Source: Tragulus kanchil (lineage: Eukaryota > Chordata > Mammalia > Artiodactyla > Tragulidae). Taken from it: a DNA stretch of 64,000 bases. The notes beneath the pieces were generated by a model. It was not told the origin of the DNA, made no database searches, and was given only the letters and a program-made list of their open reading frames with translations. The position numbers were made by a program, and so were the translations under genes. The stretch is from positions 63,574,001 to 63,638,000 of the forward strand of contig JAIOJX010000002.1 of NCBI GenBank assembly GCA_022376925.1, given 5' to 3'. Below are positions 1 to 11,530 of this stretch, in pieces (within the stretch, counting starts at the first letter, position 1; every line of letters begins with the position of its first letter).

Positions 1-275
1 TGAGCCTCTCTCCCACCTCACCCATTATCCCAGTCCTGTAAGTCATCAGAGAGCACCAAGCTGAGCTCCCTATATTACACAGCAGCTTCTCACTAGCTAT
101 CTGGCTTACACATGGTAGTGTATATATGCCAGTGGTACTCTCTCAATTCGTCCTGCGTTTACCTTCACCTGCGGTGTCTACAAGTCCATTCTATATCCCT
201 TTGTCCCTATTCCTGCCCTGTAAATAGGTTCATCAGTACCATTTTCTCTAGACTCCATATACACATATATATTTT
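1..275 (-). mobile_element. L1 3' UTR fragment, antisense
   Basis: The stretch resembles the complement of a ruminant L1 3' untranslated region. Landmarks are the text around 'gagctccctatattacac', 'agcttctcactagctatc', 'cactctctcaattcgtcc'-type pyrimidine-rich sequence, and 'cctattcctgccctg' followed by 'ggttcatcagtaccatt'. It is cut by the window edge on the left, so the element may extend outside. No open frame is expected or seen. The family call rests on remembered consensus features and could be refined to an L1 subfamily only by alignment. Confidence 0.75.
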
Positions 276-1106
276 TTAGAGCTCTCTCAGTTAAAGTGGT
301 TCCAAAATGCGGTCATGTTTGAAGACCAGGGCCATAGGAAGGTCCTTGTTACTTCAAAAGTTCTCTGAAGGCCAGCATTATTGTCAATATCAGGGAACTC
401 ATCAAAAATATTCAATCTCAGGCACCATTCTGTAATAACTGACTCAGAAACTGCAATTTAAAAAATAATTAATATGCCCATTCAAGTCCAAGAAGCATTG
501 AACTATGCCACTTGATTGCTCTCACTGGTCCTAACCCCTGAAGACAGGCTAGTTCCAACAAATTCATTCAAAAGTTGCTGACTGAGTGTTTATTCTGTTA
601 CAAGCATATAGTCAATAATATAAGATACACCGTTCGGTTAGCTATAGATTTTTTGGAGTCATTGAAGCAATACAAAGTAAAATACATTCTAAGACATACC
701 AGGTTAACTTTAGTTCTCATTGGTTCAATAAAATTAATGAGTAGGGTTGACTGTTCTACACAAAAAAGCTAGCCTCTAAATGGCTACAAGGTCATTATGG
801 ACCTTTAAGCCTTCTCCCGAATTCCAGTTTCAAGTGTAAGACATCATACTCCTATAGCAATTACATGTAATGTGGCATAAATTATTCGCATAACCAATCC
901 TAACCTGCCATAAACCTATCCTTAATGCCCTGGCTGGTACAGGTAGTGTGGCCTAGGAAAGTTGCAGTCTGAGCATGAAAGCTAAAGTTGTTGGAAACAC
1001 TTTTGCTTATAATCTGGGAGTTTGGTATTATGTCTGGTACATAGGTCTTTTGGCTGATTTGGTGAGCAGCTATTTACTTGCTCTTGCTTTGGCACTTTTA
1101 TCTTTT

Positions 1107-1394
1107 TTTTTCTTATTTATTTATTTATTTTTTAATTTTAGCCTCTTTTATTAGTCATTCATTTATTTCATTTTCATCCATCTTAATTCTTTGGTCCGTG
1201 TGGGCCTCCCATCGCAGTGGCCCTCTTGTTGCAGGGCACCGGCTCTGAGCGCTCACACTGCAGAGCGCTGGCTCATAAATGGACACACCTGTCCAGCCAG
1301 TGCACGGCATATGGGATCCTCCCATGCCAGGGATTGAACCGGTACCGCTTGCATTGCAAGGCGGACTCTTACCACTGGACCACCAGGGCCTCCT
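1107..1394 (-). mobile_element. CHR-like SINE, short-tail type (copy in duplication A, damaged head)
   Basis: Minus-strand tRNA-derived SINE. On the complement the head carries the 'ctggtggtccagtgg' A-box region and a B box near 'ggttcaatccctgg'. The 3' end is the short AT-rich type ('gaaaatgaaataaatgaat' on the complement). The left target-site copy 'cacttttatctttt' is at 1093-1106. The right end is lost in the noisy joint after about 1394. It is the same insertion as 2193-2482. Confidence 0.85.
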
Positions 1395-1480
1395 CCCTGC
1401 CGTTGAACTGACCGCTTGATTCAAGGCGGATTACCCCTGACCACAGGAGCCACACTTTATCTTTAAGAATTTTGTTCTAA
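1395..1480. other. Error-rich joint between copies A1 and A2
   Basis: Bases 1422-1480 can be aligned with 2445-2520 if many single-base losses are allowed: 'caaggcggattacccctg' stands for the intact 'caaggcggactctttaccc', and 'gccacactttatcttt' for 'gccacacttttatctttt'. This looks like an uncorrected long-read segment used to bridge two contigs. Confidence 0.7.
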
Positions 1481-2192
1481 GGAACTCATCAAAAATATTC
1501 AATCTCAGGCACCATTCTGTAATAACTGACTCAGAAACTGCAATTTAAAAAATAATTAATATGCCCATTCAAGTCCAAGAAGCATTGAACTATGCCACTT
1601 GATTGCTCTCACTGGTCCTAACCCCTGAAGACAGGCTAGTTCCAACAAATTCATTCAAAAGTTGCTGACTGAGTGTTTATTCTGTTACAAGCATATAGTC
1701 AATAATATAAGATACACCGTTCGGTTAGCTATAGATTTTTTGGAGTCATTGAAGCAATACAAAGTAAAATACAGTCTAATACATACCAGGTTAACTTTAG
1801 TTCTCATTGGTTTAATAAAATTAATGAGTAGGGTTGACTGTTCTACACAAAAGCTAGCCTCTAAATGGCTACAAGGTCATTATGGACCTTTAAGCCTTCT
1901 CCCGAATTCCAGTTTCAAGTGTAAGACATCATACTCCTATAGCAATTACATGTAATGTGGCATAAATTATTCGCATAACCAATCCTAACCTGCCATAAAC
2001 CTATCCTTAATGCCCTGGCTGGTACAGGTAGTGTGGCCTAGGAAAGTTGCAGTCTGAGCATGAAAGCTAAAGTTGTTGGAAACACTTTTGCTTATAATCT
2101 GGGAGTTTGGTATTATGTCTGGTACATAGGTCTTTTGGCTGATTTGGTGAGCAGCTATTTACTTGCTCTTGCTTTGGCACTTTTATCTTTTT

Positions 2193-2482
2193 TTTTCTTA
2201 TTTATTTATTTATTTTTTAATTTTAGCCTCTTTTATTAGTCATTCATTTATTTCATTTTCATCCATCTTAATTCTTTGGTCCGTGTGGGCCTCCCATCGC
2301 AGTGGCCCCTCTTGTTGCAGGGCACCGGCTCTGAGCGCTCACACTGCAGAGCGCTGGCTCATAAATGGACACACCTGTCCAGCCAGTGCACGGCATATGG
2401 GATCCTCCCATGCCAGGGATTGAACCGGTACCGCTTGCATTGCAAGGCGGACTCTTTACCCACTGGACCACCAGGGAGGCCA
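2193..2482 (-). mobile_element. CHR-like SINE, short-tail type, with target-site duplication
   Basis: Complete minus-strand insertion flanked by the 14-base direct repeat 'cacttttatctttt' at 2179-2192 and 2483-2496. On the complement, the tRNA-like head starts with 'cctccctggtggtccagtgg'. The body carries 'tgtccatttatgagccagc'-type sequence, and the 3' end is AT-rich and lacks the long GC-rich extension seen in other copies in this window. Several head and body positions differ from the other copies, so it is not among the youngest. Confidence 0.88.
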
Positions 2483-2773
2483 CACTTTTATCTTTTAATG
2501 TTTAATTTATTTGTTCTAAAACTTGGTAGCTTTTTCTTAATTGCACAGTGACCTCTCCTTTGTGTATAAATGATCAACTGTGTAAGTAAATTATCCCTAA
2601 GTGCATAGCTACATAAACATAAGACCCCTTACCTCCAGAACTGCCTATACGATACATTCTATTCTCCCTTGTACTGGCAAGTTTTAGGGGATGTCATCAT
2701 GGACTGAGCTTAATATCATAGGAAGAATAAAAAATGGAGTGCTACTGCATACCTAACAGTCAGAGGACTGTTC

Positions 2774-3062
2774 CTTTTTTTAATTAATTATTTTTATTTT
2801 GCTTTTACAAAGTTTTGTTGTTTACAGCTAATCCATCATAGGTACATCTTTGACCCCTCTCACTGGGGCTCCCCTCCCACTCATCCCATCCCACCCCTAC
2901 AGGTTGTTGCATAGCCCCCATGTAAAATCCTTTAGTAGCACGGTGCATTCACAGTGATTATCTCTTTCACATATGACATTGGAGGTTTCCATGTTACTCT
3001 CTCCATACCTCTCACCCACTCTTCCCTTGTCCCCAAAGAGACAATTGTTTCTTTGATGGAGG
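2774..3062 (-). mobile_element. L1 3' UTR fragment, antisense (copy B1)
   Basis: A T-rich start is followed by a C-rich block ('cccctcccactcatcccatc'), then 'acaggttgttgcatag', and 'gtttccatgttactctctcc', which matches the layout of ruminant L1 3' UTRs in reverse. The text 'tctctccatacctctcaccc' continues that pattern. It is old and carries no ORF. Confidence 0.65.
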
Positions 3063-3479
3063 TAATGCTGGAGTAGTCACATAAAAATTGGAATCTTAGT
3101 AACGTCTTCCTCTTCAGTCAATAAACAAATTTATCAATTATTAATTGCAAAATACCAAGAAGATTATGAACATTAGAAAAATGCCCTAAAATAAGTGATT
3201 TTAAATGTAAATGATGAGATAATTTCACATCTTATATTAATTCATAATTGCTGTATATGATATCTGTGTATTTACTGTGTTGTATGGTATATATATTCTG
3301 GATAGCATCTATGTTGTTTATCAAGCATTCACATAGCACACAAATGAGTCTATGCTCTTCCATCTTTTACAAGACTGTATATCCCTAAATCACTTGATGT
3401 GGGAGAAACAACTCCTATAACTGATACTGAAAAAGTGTCAGTTTGAAAAATTAACAATGTGATTGCTTCCTGAATCTTC

Positions 3480-3546
3480 TCATAAATATTTACTGAGTAC
3501 TTACAATGTACAAAGCACTACCCTATAGCTAGGATACAGTAATGAA
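3480..3546 (+). repeat. Old mammalian repeat piece (family unassigned)
   Basis: The text 'aatatttactgagtactta' followed by 'gtacaaagcactac' and 'ggatacagtaatgaac' follows a pattern common in ancient mammalian interspersed repeats. I cannot assign the family with certainty. It recurs at 4566-4632 through duplication B. Confidence 0.45.
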
Positions 3547-3859
3547 CTTTTCAAGGTCTTCGCCACCAGTTTTCATCTTTTAATGTTTAATTTATTTGTT
3601 CTAAAACTTGGTAGCTTTTTCTTAATTGCACAGTGACCTCTCCTTTGTGTATAAATGATCAACTGTGTAAGTAAATTATCCCTAAGTGCATAGCTACATA
3701 AACATAAGACCCCTTACCTCCAGAACTGCCTATACGATACATTCTATTCTCCCTTGTACTGGCAAGTTTTAGGGGATGTCATCATGGACTGAGCTTAATA
3801 TCATAGGAAGAATAAAAAATGGAGTGCTACTGCATACCTAACAGTCAGAGGACTGTTCC

Positions 3860-4147
3860 TTTTTTTAATTAATTATTTTTATTTTGCTTTTACAAAGTTT
3901 TGTTGTTTACAGCTAATCCATCATAGGTACATCTTTGACCCCTCTCACTGGGGCTCCCCTCCCACTCATCCCATCCCACCCCTACAGGTTGTTGCATAGC
4001 CCCCATGTAAAATCCTTTAGTAGCACGGTGCATTCACAGTGATTATCTCTTTCACATATGACATTTGAGGTTTCCATGTTACTCTCTCCATACCTCTCAC
4101 CCACTCTTCCCTTGTCCCCAAAGAGACAATTGTTTCTTTGATGGAGG
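3860..4147 (-). mobile_element. L1 3' UTR fragment, antisense (copy B2)
   Basis: Second copy of the piece at 2774-3062, made by duplication B and identical except for about one substitution. It is not an independent insertion. Confidence 0.65.
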
Positions 4148-4657
4148 TAATGCTGGAGTAGTCACATAAAAATTGGAATCTTAGTAACGTCTTCCTCTTC
4201 AGTCAATAAACAAATTTATCAATTATTAATTGCAAAATACCAAGAAGATTATGAACATTAGAAAAATGCCCTAAAATAAGTGATTTTAAATGTAAATGAT
4301 GAGATAATTTCACATCTTATATTAATTCATAATTGCTGTATATGATATCTGTGTATTTACTGTGTTGTATGGTATATATATTCTGGATAGCATCTATGTT
4401 GTTTATCAAGCATTCACATAGCACACAAATGAGTCTATGCTCTTCCATCTTTTACAAGACTGTATATCCCTAAATCACTTGATGTGGGAGAAACAACTCC
4501 TATAACTGATACTGAAAAAGTGTCAGTTTGAAAAATTAACAATGTGATTGCTTCCTGAATCTTCTCATAAATATTTACTGAGTACTTACAATGTACAAAG
4601 CACTACCCTAGAGCTAGGATACAGTAATGAACCAACTTTTCAAGGTCTTCGCCACCA

Positions 4658-5365
4658 TAGGTATTATATTTTAATTTAAAGAGACCAGAGGGATGAACAG
4701 ATAGACAGATAGACAGATGAGTGGATGATGAGAAAGGCATAGATTGCAAGAAAAATCAAAGAAAATTTTTTTAAAAATGGCAGTAAGCAAGAAAGATGGT
4801 GATGGGTACAAGAAGAAACTTGTCTTAGGAGAAGATTCTAGACCCGAGTCCTGAATAAAGAGAAGGGATTTCAACCATGGAGAAAGCACAAGTAACAAGG
4901 CTGTGAAATAGATATTTATTTTCGCATTCCAAAAGCAGGTCAGTGTGATGAGGAAGCAAGAAGAATTTTGCCATCTTAAGTGAATTCGCAGGTCACCTTA
5001 CAAAGGGAAAGAACCCATAGCTCACACATGGAGTTTCTATGTTCCAGGCTTGGGAAAAGCATGATCCTTCTCATATTCCAGCAACTAGAATTCCATATCA
5101 TAGTCATCCCAACTGTAAGGGAAGTAAACAAACAAAAACATAGTTCATGAAATCAGTAAGACAAGGAAACACATTGAGTGATTAGCCAGGTGTTACTAAC
5201 TACAAAAATCAAACTTCAATTCCTGACTTCTGTTAACAGAAGTCCTATGTGGAAGGCTTGGGCTCATTCAGTATTGGCTGTTCAAAACTCCAGTTCCTTT
5301 GGAAATTTTCACTTAATTCCTGCTGGTGAAGGATCACAGTACTTCAACATTTAGTACAAAAACTA
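4658..5365. other. Unclassified single-copy stretch
   Basis: No gene or recognised repeat. It contains a short degenerate tetranucleotide run at 4699-4725 (units like 'agatagacagatagacag') and otherwise AT-rich sequence with frequent stops in all frames. Confidence 0.6.
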
Positions 5366-6185
5366 TTGAAGTGATTTTCCTGATGTTAACAGTTACAAAG
5401 TTTGCCAGGAACTCTCTTTGTCTCCTCAAATCCATTCTTTGCTTCTTCTATAGTAAGGTAGCACCCAGTACGCATCTTGGTGTATGCTCATATGAACTGA
5501 AGATACTTCTCAGCTTCCCTTGTGATCAGTTCAGCCACATGACTAACTTGTGAGAAATAGAACATATAAGAAGGTATTGGTAGTTTCTGAGAAATGTTTT
5601 TGCCATCCTTGCTGACTGGAATGCAGACATGATGACTGGAGCTGCAGTATACTCTTAGAGTACAAGCTGGAAGATATGCTAGGTTTAGCAGTGCTGTGAG
5701 TGAAAGAAGCTTGGATTCTTGATGGTTTGGGAGCTGCCACACCAACCCTGAGCTTGCCTACATTTGTATAAGAGAAAAATTAATTTCTAACAGAAAAGTT
5801 AAGTAATTGCTCACAACTGCTAAACGTTGTAAATGGCACTCCAAAACAGTGACAACCATGCCATATTGTGACTCACAGCATATGATCAATTCCAAGCTTC
5901 ACGATAATCCAAAGACTCTACTTAATGGCATAACAGCAATCCTCATCTACCATAGCTCACCACTGGGGTTTCTCTAATCTGTATCCTCTTTCATGTCTTG
6001 GGCTTGTGACTGGTTCCTAGTAGTTAATATGAACTTGCACTTAGCTCTACTTAGCTCCACTCTCAGTAAATGTTCTGCTGGTTCTTTTGGCAAAGCCTAG
6101 ATCTTCACCTTGATTCTTACCCACTTCTCCAACTTTCCTCAATCAGTGAAGAATCTAAAGTCCTGTCCCTTAACCCTAGTTCTTG

Positions 6186-6391
6186 AGGTTGAAAGGGTTA
6201 GTTGTTCAGTCATGTTCAACTCTTTGTGACCCCATGCACCTAAGGCTCATCTGTCAAAGAAATTTTCCAGGCAAGAATGTTGGAGCAGGTTGCCATTTCC
6301 TGCTCCAGAGGATCTTCCTGACCCAGGATAGAACTCAGATTTCCTGCATTGCAGACAGATCCTTTATCATTTGAGCCACCAGGGAAGCCCT
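6186..6391 (-). mobile_element. Bov-tA SINE (copy C1)
   Basis: On the complement it starts with 'gggcttccctggtggctca' and continues through the Bov-A body ('tggcaacctgctccaacatt'). Direct repeats 'tagttcttg' flank it at 6177-6185 and 6392-6400. It is tRNA-Glu-derived and transcribed by Pol III in the family. It has diverged from the consensus, indicating an old insertion. Confidence 0.88.
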
Positions 6392-7331
6392 TAGTTCTTG
6401 TGTTGGGTGTCCACTAACTGCAAAACTTTCTGATGTGGAGCACTTGTCAAACATGCTATGTCCCTGCTCTCAGCAAAGTACAGCCCGGCTAGTCTCCATA
6501 ATCAAAGCTATTTGAAGTGATTTTCCTGATGTTAACAGTTACAAAGTTTGCCAGGAACTCTCTTTGTCTCCTCAAATCCATTCTTTGCTTCTTCTATAGT
6601 AAGGTAGCACCCAGTATGCATCTTGGTGTATGCTCATATGAACTGAAGATACTTCTCAGCTTCCCTTGTGATCAGTTCAGCCACATGACTAACTTGTGAG
6701 AAATAGAACATATAAGAAGGTATTGGTAGTTTCTGAGAAATGTTTTTGCCATCCTTGCTGACTGGAATGCAGACATGATGACTGGAGCTGCAGTATACTC
6801 TTAGAGTACAAGCTGGAAGATATGCTAGGTTTAGCAGTGCTGTGAGTGAAAGAAGCTTGGATTCTTGATGGTTTGGGAGCTGCCACACCAACCCTGAGCT
6901 TGCCTACATTTGTATAAGAGAAAAATTAATTTCTAACAGAAAAGTTAAGTAATTGCTCACAACTGCTAAACGTTGTAAATGGCACTCCAAAACAGTGACA
7001 ACCATGCCATATTGTGACTCACAGCATATGATCAATTCCAAGCTTCGCGATAATCCAAAGACTCTACTTAATGGCATAACAGCAATCCTCATCTACCATA
7101 GCTCACCACTGGGGTTTCTCTAATCTGTATCCTCTTTCATGTCTTGGGCTTGTGACTGGTTCCTAGTAGTTAATATGAACTTGCACTTAGCTCTACTTAG
7201 CTCCACTCTCAGTAAATGTTCTGCTGGTTCTTTTGGCAAAGCCTAGATCTTCACCTTGATTCTTACCCACTTCTCCAACTTTCCTCAATCAGTGAAGAAT
7301 CTAAAGTCCTGTCCCTTAACCCTAGTTCTTG

Positions 7332-7537
7332 AGGTTGAAAGGGTTAGTTGTTCAGTCATGTTCAACTCTTTGTGACCCCATGCACCTAAGGCTCATCTGT
7401 CAAAGAAATTTTCCAGGCAAGAATGTTGGAGCAGGTTGCCATTTCCTGCTCCAGAGGATCTTCCTGACCCAGGATAGAACTCAGATTTCCTGCATTGCAG
7501 ACAGATCCTTTATCATTTGAGCCACCAGGGAAGCCCT
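7332..7537 (-). mobile_element. Bov-tA SINE (copy C2)
   Basis: The same insertion as 6186-6391, repeated by duplication C. A third, partial copy (8550-8678) comes from duplication D. Confidence 0.88.
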
Positions 7538-7683
7538 TAGTTCTTGTGTTGGGTGTCCACTAACTGCAAAACTTTCTGATGTGGAGCACTTGTCAAACAT
7601 GCTATGTCCCTGCTCTCAGCAAAGTACAGCCCCGGCTAGTCTCCATAATCAAAGCTATGGAAGAATCATGATGAGATAGGTCA

Positions 7684-7935
7684 CAAAGTGTAATGGTTAA
7701 GCTCTAAGAGTCCTGTATTGCATGATCTGCACTCAAATATCAATTTTGGTACTGCCTGCCTGTGACAACTGAGTCTGTCACCACTGAACCTGTCCATGCT
7801 TTGGTTTTCTTTTCCATGAAGTGGAATAATAATGATAATAAACCTATAGATTTTTACAGGAATTAAATGAATTAATTTGAGTAATTCATATAGAGCTGGC
7901 ACATAAAATTATTCAAGAAATGCTACTTGTTGTAA
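7684..7935 (+). mobile_element. MIR SINE (copy D1)
   Basis: Plus-strand MIR pattern: 'tgtaatggttaagctc' at the head, a central region ending in 'gtggaataataatgataat', then 'caggaattaaatgaattaat' and 'gctggcacataaaatt'. MIR is an ancient tRNA-derived mammalian SINE mobilised by L2. Highly diverged, as expected. Confidence 0.75.
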
Positions 7936-8549
7936 TCATCATCATTTATTCTAAGATAAATCTGACCTGACTGCCTATTTCTTCTTCCTGTTGCTAGGCA
8001 AGGCTTTAACTTTTCCTTGTTGACTCTCTAGGCTATCAGATTTTTCATGAGGACTGCTTTAAGTCTGCTTAATGGTCTACTTGTCTTTTTCCTCTAATAG
8101 ATTGAAAGCCCGCAAGGGAAAGTACTATGTTTTATTCATTGTTATTTCCTTTAAAATTCAGTAGATACACAGATATATTTTTTGAATTAAGACCAGAAAG
8201 CCAAGTAGCTTGCTTTAAAAATTAAAGAACGGAGGTTTGGACAGATAAGTATTCTGGCCAAGTCAGTACAGCTAGTTAGTTGTGAAATTGGAATTGACAC
8301 CGTGTCATATCACATCTTTTTTTTTGCCCATAGTGTTCTTACAACCTGGAATTTTTCTAAAGCATGATCAGATACTGCCTTCCTCACATTAGCTTTCCAT
8401 GAAGTTAATTATTTTATCTGCTTATTGTGAATATTCGGGGTTGCATCATATTCTCCTGTGTTTTATTTTCATCTCCAGTTCCATTATTACTTTTGAAGTC
8501 ATAAATGTCACAATGACTCTTATTTTTACTCCAGCATTATCCAATGCAG

Positions 8550-8678
8550 TTTTCCAGGCAAGAATGTTGGAGCAGGTTGCCATTTCCTGCTCCAGAGGAT
8601 CTTCCTGACCCAGGATAGAACTCAGATTTCCTGCATTGCAGACAGATCCTTTATCATTTGAGCCACCAGGGAAGCCCT
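8550..8678 (-). mobile_element. Bov-tA SINE, partial (copy D2)
   Basis: The head half of the Bov-tA at 7332-7537, repeated because duplication D begins inside it at 'ttttccaggcaagaatg'. The abrupt start at 8550 is the joint, not a natural truncation. Confidence 0.85.
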
Positions 8679-8824
8679 TAGTTCTTGTGTTGGGTGTCCA
8701 CTAACTGCAAAACTTTCTGATGTGGAGCACTTGTCAAACATGCTATGTCCCTGCTCTCAGCAAAGTACAGCCCCGGCTAGTCTCCATAATCAAAGCTATG
8801 GAAGAATCATGATGAGATAGGTCA

Positions 8825-9076
8825 CAAAGTGTAATGGTTAAGCTCTAAGAGTCCTGTATTGCATGATCTGCACTCAAATATCAATTTTGGTACTGCCTGC
8901 CTGTGACAACTGAGTCTGTCACCACTGAACCTGTCCATGCTTTGGTTTTCTTTTCCATGAAGTGGAATAATAATGATAATAAACCTATAGATTTTTACAG
9001 GAATTAAATGAATTAATTTGAGTAATTCATATAGAGCTGGCACATAAAATTATTCAAGAAATGCTACTTGTTGTAA
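8825..9076 (+). mobile_element. MIR SINE (copy D2)
   Basis: Second copy of the MIR at 7684-7935, produced by duplication D. Confidence 0.75.
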
Positions 9077-9692
9077 TCATCATCATTTATTCTAAGATAA
9101 ATCTGACCTGACTGCCTATTTCTTCTTCCTGTTGCTAGGCAAGGCTTTAACTTTTCCTTGTTGACTCTCTAGGCTATCAGATTTTTCATGAGGACTGCTT
9201 TAAGTCTGCTTAATGGTCTACTTGTCTTTTTCCTCTAATAGATTGAAAGCCCCGCAAGGGAAAGTACTATGTTTTATTCATTGTTATTTCCTTTAAAATT
9301 CAGTAGATACACAGATATATTTTTTGAATTAAGACCAGAAAGCCAAGTAGCTTGCTTTAAAAATTAAAGAACGGAGGTTTGGACAGATAAGTATTCTGGC
9401 CAAGTCAGTACAGCTAGTTAGTTGTGAAATTGGAATTGACACCGTGTCATATCACATCTTTTTTTTTTGCCCATAGTGTTCTTACAACCTGGAATTTTTC
9501 TAAAGCATGATCAGATACTGCCTTCCTCACATTAGCTTTCCATGAAGTTAATTATTTTATCTGCTTATTGTGAATATTCGGGCTTGCATCATATTCTCCT
9601 GTGTTTTATTTTCATCTCCAGTTCCATTATTACTTTTGAAGTCATAAATGTCACAATGACTCTTATTTTTTACTCCAGCATTATCCAATGCA

Positions 9693-10633
9693 GTTTCTAA
9701 AATATAGAAGGTAACAATAAATAGGTGGTAGAGAGAGTAATTCCCATCAACATTTTACTAAATACTGTATTTACTGGTTAGTCTTACTGTGCAGAAGGTA
9801 TAGAGATTGTAATAAAATTTTCCTTGGCAGTTTCTCTTAACTCCACTACAGTTCAATCCTCCAGAGATTTACAGAATCTTAACCTGCCATCCTCCATCAC
9901 CGGAGACAAAAGCCACTACCCACCCTTTTTATTGCTTTATAATCATTGAAGAACTGCATTCCAGGGAACCACTACTATCCTAATTACTCCGTTGAGCTCT
10001 TGGAATCTGTGGCCAAATTATCAGGCACAACCGTATAGATCGAGAAGATGAAAAAACCTAACCAACTGAATGAGAATCATTCCTTAGGGGTTGGCATTTG
10101 GGAAGTTCAAGTTTCTTCTAGTGTTCACGTCAAATATACTATCTTCATGTACCTCAAGTAGAGTGGGCACAAAGAGGAGTCCAACAGAAGAGTAAGAAAA
10201 TAGTAGAGAAACATACAATCATATTTACTTTGTGCCTAACCCTTTGAAAAACCTACTTTTTAATATTTGAATGCCAAACTATATCCTTGATAAACTTAAA
10301 AATATAAATATATTGAAGAGCTCAAATTTTTTCTGATAAAATACACAATCAAAATGCTTGCAAAGTATGACCTGAGCCATCAAATGAGAGCTGACTTTCT
10401 CTTTGAAATAAAAACAAAACTATTTTTATTGTCTCCTCTGTATGCTTTGGTGTTTCTCTTTTCCTTCTGTCTCTTTGTAACTATCTGACTCTTCTTTTCT
10501 CTGATTGCCTAATCCATCTGATCTTTTAACAGATCAAGAATTTAAAGACTCAGAGCTAAAGTTTAATTCATACTTCTCTTTATGCTGGAAAATCTGACTG
10601 GAACACCACGTGAATGCCTTTTCTTTAAGTCTG
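9693..10633. other. Unclassified single-copy stretch
   Basis: About 940 bases with no recognised gene or repeat. Ordinary AT-rich sequence with stops in every frame. Confidence 0.6.
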
Positions 10634-10800
10634 AGAGTAGCAGGAAAGGGAAGGGAGGAGAAGGGGAGGTAAGGGGAGAGAGAGAGAGAGAGAGACAGAG
10701 AGAGAGAGAGAGGGAAACAGGCGAGAGGCAGCCAGGGAGGGGAAGGGAAGAAGGAAGAAAATAAGGAAGGAAGAAAGGGAGGGAGGGAGAAAGGAAGGGG
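10634..10800 (+). repeat. Purine-rich low-complexity tract
   Basis: About 165 bases that are almost entirely A and G. The core is a (GA)n run from about 10677 to 10711, interrupted by single C bases, followed by GGAA- and GGGA-rich sequence to 10800. The open frames across it read as E/R/G-rich and S/L/P-rich low complexity and are not genes. Confidence 0.9.
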
Positions 10801-11089
10801 TGCTTCTGTTTTTACTGCTGCTCAGCACTAGAGAAGATGAGAACTGCCTCTCAGCATGGTGTGGCAGACAGCTCTACAGGATTAGAAAAGTAATCAATGG
10901 TAAGACAAGTAGTGTAGATTACCTCTCATTCCTACCCTCACAAAGATGAAATCCAGCAATTCATCTGTATCTTACTTGTGAGTGGCAAAGTCAGTGCTAA
11001 GGACTTAGAACTAAGATGATGAAAATCAGAGTGCTAAATGAAAGAATTATAAAACTTGTCTAATTCTTTTAAAATTATTGCTCAGTTTT

Positions 11090-11530
11090 TAAATGTTGTC
11101 TCTATTCCCCATGTTGTACAACACATCTGTGAGTCTTCTTGCACCCAGGAGTCTGTGCCTCCCACCCCTTTATCCTTATGTTGCCCTCCCCTCTCCCCAA
11201 TGGTAATACATTAAGTTGTTCTCTATGTCTGTGAGTCTGCTTCTTTTTTGTTATAGTCACTAATTTTTTGTATTTTTTTTAGATTCCAAATATAAGTGAT
11301 ACCATACAGGATATCTTTCTCTGCCTGACTTATTTCACTTTGCATAATGTCCTCCAAGTCCACCCGTGCTACTGAAATTGACAAAATTTTGGGTTTTTAA
11401 TGGCTGACTAGTATTCCTCTGTGAATGTGTATTACCTCTACTTTATCCATTCCTCTGTTGATGGATACTTATGTTGCTTCCCTATGTTGGCAATTGTAAA
11501 TAATTATGCTATGAACATTGCATAATTTCA
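11090..11530 (-). mobile_element. L1 3' UTR/3' end fragment, antisense
   Basis: Antisense L1 3' end: 'ccccatgttgtacaacac', 'cactaattttttgtatttt', 'agattccaaatataagtgat', 'ctgacttatttcactttgca', 'catcctccaagtccaccc'-like text, and 'ccattcctctgttgatgga'. This order is typical of mammalian L1 3' UTRs read backwards. The last 90 bases recur at 12611-12700 through duplication E. Confidence 0.85.

Larger units (their letters stand above)
394..2482 (+). repeat. Tandem duplication A (about 1.09 kb unit)
   Basis: Copy 1 begins at 394 and copy 2 at 1481 (offset 1087), both with 'ggaactcatcaaaaatattc'. Copy 1 is good to about 1394. Bases 1395-1480 are a corrupted read-through that resembles the end of copy 2 with many indels. 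Copies differ by a few substitutions around 684-730 versus 1772-1815. The duplicated body before the SINE (395-1092) is unclassified AT-rich sequence. Most likely an unmerged contig overlap. Confidence 0.95.
2487..4657 (+). repeat. Tandem duplication B (about 1.085 kb unit)
   Basis: Copy 1 runs 2487-3568 and copy 2 about 3572-4657 (offset 1085). Both run from 'atcttttaatgtttaat' to 'ggtcttcgccacca'. Differences are few: 'acattggagg' versus 'acatttgagg', 'ctatagcta' versus 'ctagagcta', and a 4-base indel near the end. Copy 1 starts exactly where the copy 2 of duplication A ends, so the three blocks form a chain. Apart from the L1 piece, the unit is unclassified AT-rich sequence. Confidence 0.95.
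5366..7658 (+). repeat. Tandem duplication C (about 1.146 kb unit)
   Basis: Copy 1 is 5366-6510 and copy 2 is 6512-7658 (offset 1146), running from 'ttgaagtgattttcctgatg' to 'ccataatcaaagcta'. They join with almost no filler. Differences include 'agtacgcatc' versus 'agtatgcatc', 'cttcacga' versus 'cttcgcga' and 'agcccggc' versus 'agccccggc'. The first 820 bases of the unit are unclassified; small open frames on both strands are identical in both copies and have no coding features. Confidence 0.95.
7409..9692 (+). repeat. Tandem duplication D (about 1.141 kb unit)
   Basis: Copy 1 is 7409-8549 and copy 2 is 8550-9692 (offset 1141), a butt joint inside a Bov-tA. Copy 1 starts within the copy 2 of C, so bases 7409-7658 occur three times (6263-6510, 7409-7658, 8550-8799). 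Differences: 'aagcccgc' versus 'aagccccgc', an extra T in a T-run, and 'ggggttgc' versus 'gggcttgc'. Confidence 0.95.

Noticed and set aside
10582..10828. Arginine/glutamate-rich open frame
   Set aside because: It is a translation of the GA-rich purine tract and has the expected low-complexity composition on both strands.
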